The translations under genes and the position numbers were made by a program. The notes below the pieces were generated by a model. That model ran no database searches. It had not been told where the DNA came from and worked only from the letters and a program-made list of their open reading frames with translations. Positions 5,434-7,854 of a stretch of DNA of 7,854 bases are shown here, in pieces. Source of the stretch: Synechococcaceae bacterium WB4_1_0192 (GTDB lineage Bacteria; Cyanobacteriota; Cyanobacteriia; PCC-6307; Cyanobiaceae); assembly GCA_009926195.1 (NCBI GenBank), contig RFPK01000086.1, positions 1 through 7,854 on the forward strand, written 5' to 3'. Within the stretch, counting starts at the first letter, position 1, and every line of letters starts with the position of its first letter.

Positions 5434-6441
5434 TCAGCAGTCAGAGCAGACACCACCACTGGCCATTTCGCCGCGGGGGTTCCACGTCACCCCATCGGCC
5501 ACTCTGACGTCCCGATTGCCGGGTGGTGCGCTCAGCGCCTGCATCACAGCAGATGGAGGCCTGGCTGGAGCCGCATCACCCCTGGATCCAAAGCGATAGT
5601 TGAGATCAGCCGAAACGCGGGTGTCAAAGGCCTGGTCATAGGAAAGATTGGCCGCGAGTGTCAGGCCGCTGCTGATCCTGTAGGCGAGCTTCCCCAGCAC
5701 ACCGGAGCCATCAGCCGTGCCGATGTCACCATCCTGGTAGTAGTAGCCAAGGGAAAACCTGATATCAGGCGTTATGGCATAACCGACATCGAGGCCATAG
5801 GTCTCTAGGGCGCCGCCTTGATAGACGCTGTTCAGCTGGGCATTAGTGGTGCCAACCGGAACCAATGCATAGGCGTGCAAGCTCCAGCTGTCGGAGACAG
5901 CCTCCAGCCCGGCGGCCAGCTGCTGGAAGAACACCGTCTGGGGGTTGGTGACCGCGATCCCCGTATCAGGCTGTCCCGTTGCCATCGGTCGACTGTCATA
6001 CCCCGTCGTCAGGCCGAACCACCAGGAGCGGTCATCGTTGAACCAGCGATAGCCCAGGCGCGTGGAAGTGGAGAGGGTGGTGCCCACCACCTCTGTATTG
6101 ATGATGCTGCTGGACCTATCGATATCCGGCAGGTTGACGTTAACAAGAGCATCCAGGAAGAGGACGCTGTTGGCGCGGACTGAGAGAGGCAAAAAGCCAC
6201 CGATGCCGATGGCATTGGGTGTGCCGGCGCCCTGGGTTTGCCCCTGGAAGCCCCAGCTGAACGGCACGGCATCCTTGAGGGAGACCTGCATCACCGCGAG
6301 GTCTGCGGCCTTGCCCCGGGGAAACCCGGTAGGTTCCGCCGCCGCCGGGCTGGTGGCCAGGTCAGTGGCTGCCAGGGCCAGGCTGAATGAGGTGGCCAGA
6401 GCAAGGGGGCGCAGGGATGGCCGCACGACAACGAAGTCCAT
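5434..6441 (-). CDS. Secreted outer-membrane beta-barrel protein (inverse-autotransporter-like or porin-like)
   Basis: A 335-residue exported protein of a type I recall from Synechococcus/Prochlorococcus genomes; no precise function is known. The ATG at 6439-6441 begins a signal peptide with Arg7 and Arg11, a hydrophobic core (LALATSFSLALAA) and a probable cleavage site after SPAAA (residue 35). The mature part shows alternating amphipathic strands with aromatic girdles and short turns: STRLGYRWFNDDRSWWFGLTT at 125-145 resembles the barrel of intimin/invasin-type inverse autotransporters. YGLDVGYAITPDIRFSLGYYY (215-235), LGKLAYRISSGLTLAANLSY (249-268) and VSADLNYRF (276-284) look like the closing strands. 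A 51-residue non-barrel tail follows and ends in CSDC. There is no passenger domain, so an adhesin role is doubtful. Codon use is much richer in A/T-ending codons than in neighbouring genes, suggesting later acquisition. It lies 88 nt downstream of trpB on the same strand. Confidence 0.75.
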   Translation of the reverse strand: MDFVVVRPSLRPLALATSFSLALAATDLATSPAAAEPTGFPRGKAADLAVMQVSLKDAVPFSWGFQGQTQGAGTPNAIGIGGFLPLSVRANSVLFLDALVNVNLPDIDRSSSIINTEVVGTTLSTSTRLGYRWFNDDRSWWFGLTTGYDSRPMATGQPDTGIAVTNPQTVFFQQLAAGLEAVSDSWSLHAYALVPVGTTNAQLNSVYQGGALETYGLDVGYAITPDIRFSLGYYYQDGDIGTADGSGVLGKLAYRISSGLTLAANLSYDQAFDTRVSADLNYRFGSRGDAAPARPPSAVMQALSAPPGNRDVRVADGVTWNPRGEMASGGVCSDC

Positions 6442-6529
6442 CAGGATTGGGCGAACGCTCTCGCAAGGGTGTGGCGGCCGTCGATTTAGTGGCCACTTCG
6501 AAGGTCGCCAGCGGGGTTAAGGGAAACCC
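6442..6529 (-). other. Spacer between trpB and the barrel gene
   Basis: These 88 nt lie upstream of the barrel gene on the minus strand. They contain a weak A/T-rich spot (CACTAAATCGA, about 6481-6492) and a purine run GCGAGAGCG too far from the ATG to be an ordinary Shine-Dalgarno. No convincing promoter is visible. The trpB-end hairpin overlaps the right side. Confidence 0.35.
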
Positions 6530-6537
6530 TCAGCCCC
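6513..6537 (-). terminator. Inverted repeat across the trpB stop codon
   Basis: On the minus strand GGGG-CTG-AGGG, TTT loop, CCCT-TAA-CCCC forms an 11-position stem with one mismatch and one G-U pair. The trpB TGA (6530-6532) lies inside it. No T-run follows, so termination is uncertain; it could also protect the trpB mRNA 3' end. Confidence 0.4.
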
Positions 6538-7854
6538 CCAGCCGATCCCCCAGCTTCTCGGCCACGGTGTTCACATCCTTGTCGCCGCGGCCGGAGAGGT
6601 TGAGCACCACCTCGGTGCCGGGGGCGAGGGTGGGGCAGAGCTTCTCCAGCCAGGCGAAGGCATGGGCCGTCTCCAGGGCGGGGATGATGCCCTCGAGGCG
6701 GCAGAGCAGCTGCAGGGCATCGAGCGCCTCGGCATCGGTGACGGCGCCGTATTCGGCCCGGCCGATGGTCTTGAGATAGCTGTGTTCGGGGCCCACACCG
6801 GGGTAATCGAGGCCGGCGCTGATCGAATGGGCCTCCTGCACCTGGCCCTCCTCGTCCTGCAGCAGCAGGCTCATGGCGCCGTGCAGCACACCCACGCGAC
6901 CCTCGGTGATGGTGGCGGCATGGCGGCCGGTGGCCACGCCATCACCGGCGGCTTCCACACCGACCAGGCGCACGGCGGTGTCCTCCACGAAGGGGTGGAA
7001 CAGGCCCATGGCATTGGAGCCACCGCCCACGCAGGCCACCAGCACATCCGGGTTGCGACCGAAGGCCTCATGGCACTGGCGCTTGGTTTCCTCACCGATC
7101 ACGGCATGGAAATCGCGCACCAGCATCGGGAACGGGTGCGGCCCCGCCACCGAACCGAGGATGTAATGGGTGCTCTCCACGTTGGTCACCCAGTCGCGGA
7201 TCGCCTCGCTGGTGGCGTCCTTGAGGGTGGCGGTGCCGGCGGTGACGGGCTGCACCGTGGCCCCGAGCAGGCGCATGCGGAACACGTTCAGGGCCTGACG
7301 GCGCATGTCCTCGGCGCCCATGTAGACGATGCACTCCAGGCCGAAGCGGGCGCAGACGGTGGCGGTGGCCACGCCGTGCTGACCGGCGCCGGTCTCGGCA
7401 ATGATCCGCTTCTTGCCCATGCGCAGGGCCAGCAGGGCCTGGCCGAGGGCGTTGTTGATCTTGTGGGCGCCGGTGTGGTTGAGGTCCTCGCGCTTCAGCC
7501 AGATGCGCGGGCCACCGTCGGCCCGGCGGTAGTGCTCGGTGAGCCGCTCGGCCTCGTAGAGCGGGTTGGGGCGCCCCACATAGGTGCGCAGCAGGTGGTT
7601 GAGGCGGTCGGTGAAGGCCGGATCCTTCCAGGCCTCGGCGGCGGCCTGCTCCCGGGCGATCGTCGCCTCGAGCGTGGAGAGGTCCGGGGGGAGCAGGTTG
7701 GCGAGGAGCGCCTGCTGGTGGGCCTCGGCCCGCCGGATCCGTGCGAGCGCCGGCTGCAGCGTGCGGTCCGCGCGCGCGAGGGCGTGCTGAAGCCGGACGG
7801 ACTCCGCCTCGAGGCTGGTGGCGATGAGGATCCGCACGCGGGTGAAGGCGTCGT
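6530..7854 (-). CDS. trpB: Tryptophan synthase beta chain with a replaced N-terminus (open at window edge)
   Basis: TrpB joins indole and L-serine to make L-tryptophan with pyridoxal phosphate, in the alpha2-beta2 complex with TrpA. Numbering from the GTG at 7835-7837, the core from about residue 69 to 435 is a complete, typical TrpB: LKREDLNHTGAHKINNALGQ with PLP Lys126, ETGAGQHGVATATVCARFG with catalytic Glu148, GGGSNAMG (271-278, phosphate loop), HSISAGLDYPGVGPEHSYL, and LSGRGDKDVNTV (414-425). The N-terminus is wrong: the conserved FGG-YVPETLMPAL region, about 33 residues in Salmonella TrpB, is absent. In its place is an unrelated Ala/Leu/Arg-rich stretch that lacks any Gly, Lys, Phe or Tyr between the GTG and Trp70. 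The frame remains open upstream of that GTG to the window end, so the true start is unknown. The likely junction is 7637-7655. Core identity is certain; the 5' end is suspect. Confidence 0.93.
   Translation of the reverse strand, partial: DAFTRVRILIATSLEAESVRLQHALARADRTLQPALARIRRAEAHQQALLANLLPPDLSTLEATIAREQAAAEAWKDPAFTDRLNHLLRTYVGRPNPLYEAERLTEHYRRADGGPRIWLKREDLNHTGAHKINNALGQALLALRMGKKRIIAETGAGQHGVATATVCARFGLECIVYMGAEDMRRQALNVFRMRLLGATVQPVTAGTATLKDATSEAIRDWVTNVESTHYILGSVAGPHPFPMLVRDFHAVIGEETKRQCHEAFGRNPDVLVACVGGGSNAMGLFHPFVEDTAVRLVGVEAAGDGVATGRHAATITEGRVGVLHGAMSLLLQDEEGQVQEAHSISAGLDYPGVGPEHSYLKTIGRAEYGAVTDAEALDALQLLCRLEGIIPALETAHAFAWLEKLCPTLAPGTEVVLNLSGRGDKDVNTVAEKLGDRLGG
7637..7854 (-). other. 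Foreign-looking segment fused in frame to trpB
   Basis: This stretch translates in the trpB frame without a stop but has no TrpB similarity. The residues are helical and coiled-coil-like, for example LARADRTLQPALARIRRAEA. Leucine codons are 9 CTC, 2 CTG and 1 CTT, against about 17 CTC and 23 CTG in the trpB core; the sample is small. I do not recognise the family. It may belong to another genome (assembly join) or to a real rearrangement. Confidence 0.6.

Noticed and set aside
5326..5808. Plus-strand open frame opposite the barrel gene's 3' part
   Set aside because: Antisense of a gene with a signal peptide and barrel strands; no family features of its own.
6463..6471. CACCCTTGC on the minus strand before the barrel gene, shared with the hrcA leader (3625-3633)
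   Set aside because: A shared 9-mer is expected many times by chance between positions in a window this size, and the matching GGTGCG half is absent.
7637..7740. Resemblance of ALLANLLPPDLS to the linker motif before SpoIIE/RsbU-type phosphatase domains
   Set aside because: Only a few residues match and no phosphatase domain follows, so the family cannot be named.
1..7854. CRISPR arrays, tRNA, rRNA, insertion sequences, attachment sites
   Set aside because: No regularly spaced repeats, cloverleaf-like segments, transposase genes or flanking target duplications were seen.

Overview
The window looks like GC-rich picocyanobacterial chromosome, of the Cyanobium/Synechococcus kind. That placement rests on protein character: a DUF3352 membrane-anchored protein, cyanobacterial-type citrate synthase, SixA, HrcA and TrpB, an Anbu-type proteasome-like remnant, a marine-Synechococcus-like beta-barrel protein, and one HIP1 octamer. 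The species cannot be named from sequence alone.

Layout. On the minus strand, positions 1-3155 hold three genes read in the order DUF3352 protein (1557-3155), sixA phosphohistidine phosphatase (959-1552) and gltA citrate synthase (1-900, 3' end outside the window). DUF3352 and sixA are only 4 nt apart and are probably coupled; gltA follows after 58 nt and may have its own promoter. A 90-nt divergent spacer leads to two plus-strand genes: a single-domain rhodanese (3246-3590) and the heat-shock repressor hrcA (3646-4647, GTG start). Only 13 nt after hrcA lies a decayed Anbu gene (4661-5223) with two single-base frameshifts and at least two internal deletions. A 210-nt gene-free gap with a HIP1 site and a strong hairpin separates it from a convergent minus-strand gene for a secreted outer-membrane beta-barrel protein (5434-6441). 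The window ends with minus-strand trpB (6530 to the right edge).

How the genes relate. Most of the window is ordinary housekeeping: carbon entry to the TCA pathway (gltA), the last step of tryptophan synthesis (trpB), heat-shock control (hrcA), and small regulatory or sulfur-handling proteins. The segment between hrcA and trpB is the accessory part. It holds a dying protease gene and a barrel gene whose codon use is clearly more A/T-rich at third positions than its neighbours.

The two points most worth a second look are these. The first ~33 residues of a normal TrpB, with the conserved FGG-YVPE region, are replaced by an unrelated Ala/Leu/Arg-rich open frame that runs off the window, which is either an assembly chimera or a real gene fusion. 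The Anbu pseudogene shows an intermediate stage of decay. A small inverted repeat (CACCC-N4/5-GGTGCG) sits just before the start codons of both the rhodanese and hrcA. I found no CRISPR array, tRNA, rRNA, insertion sequence or convincing new multi-gene system.
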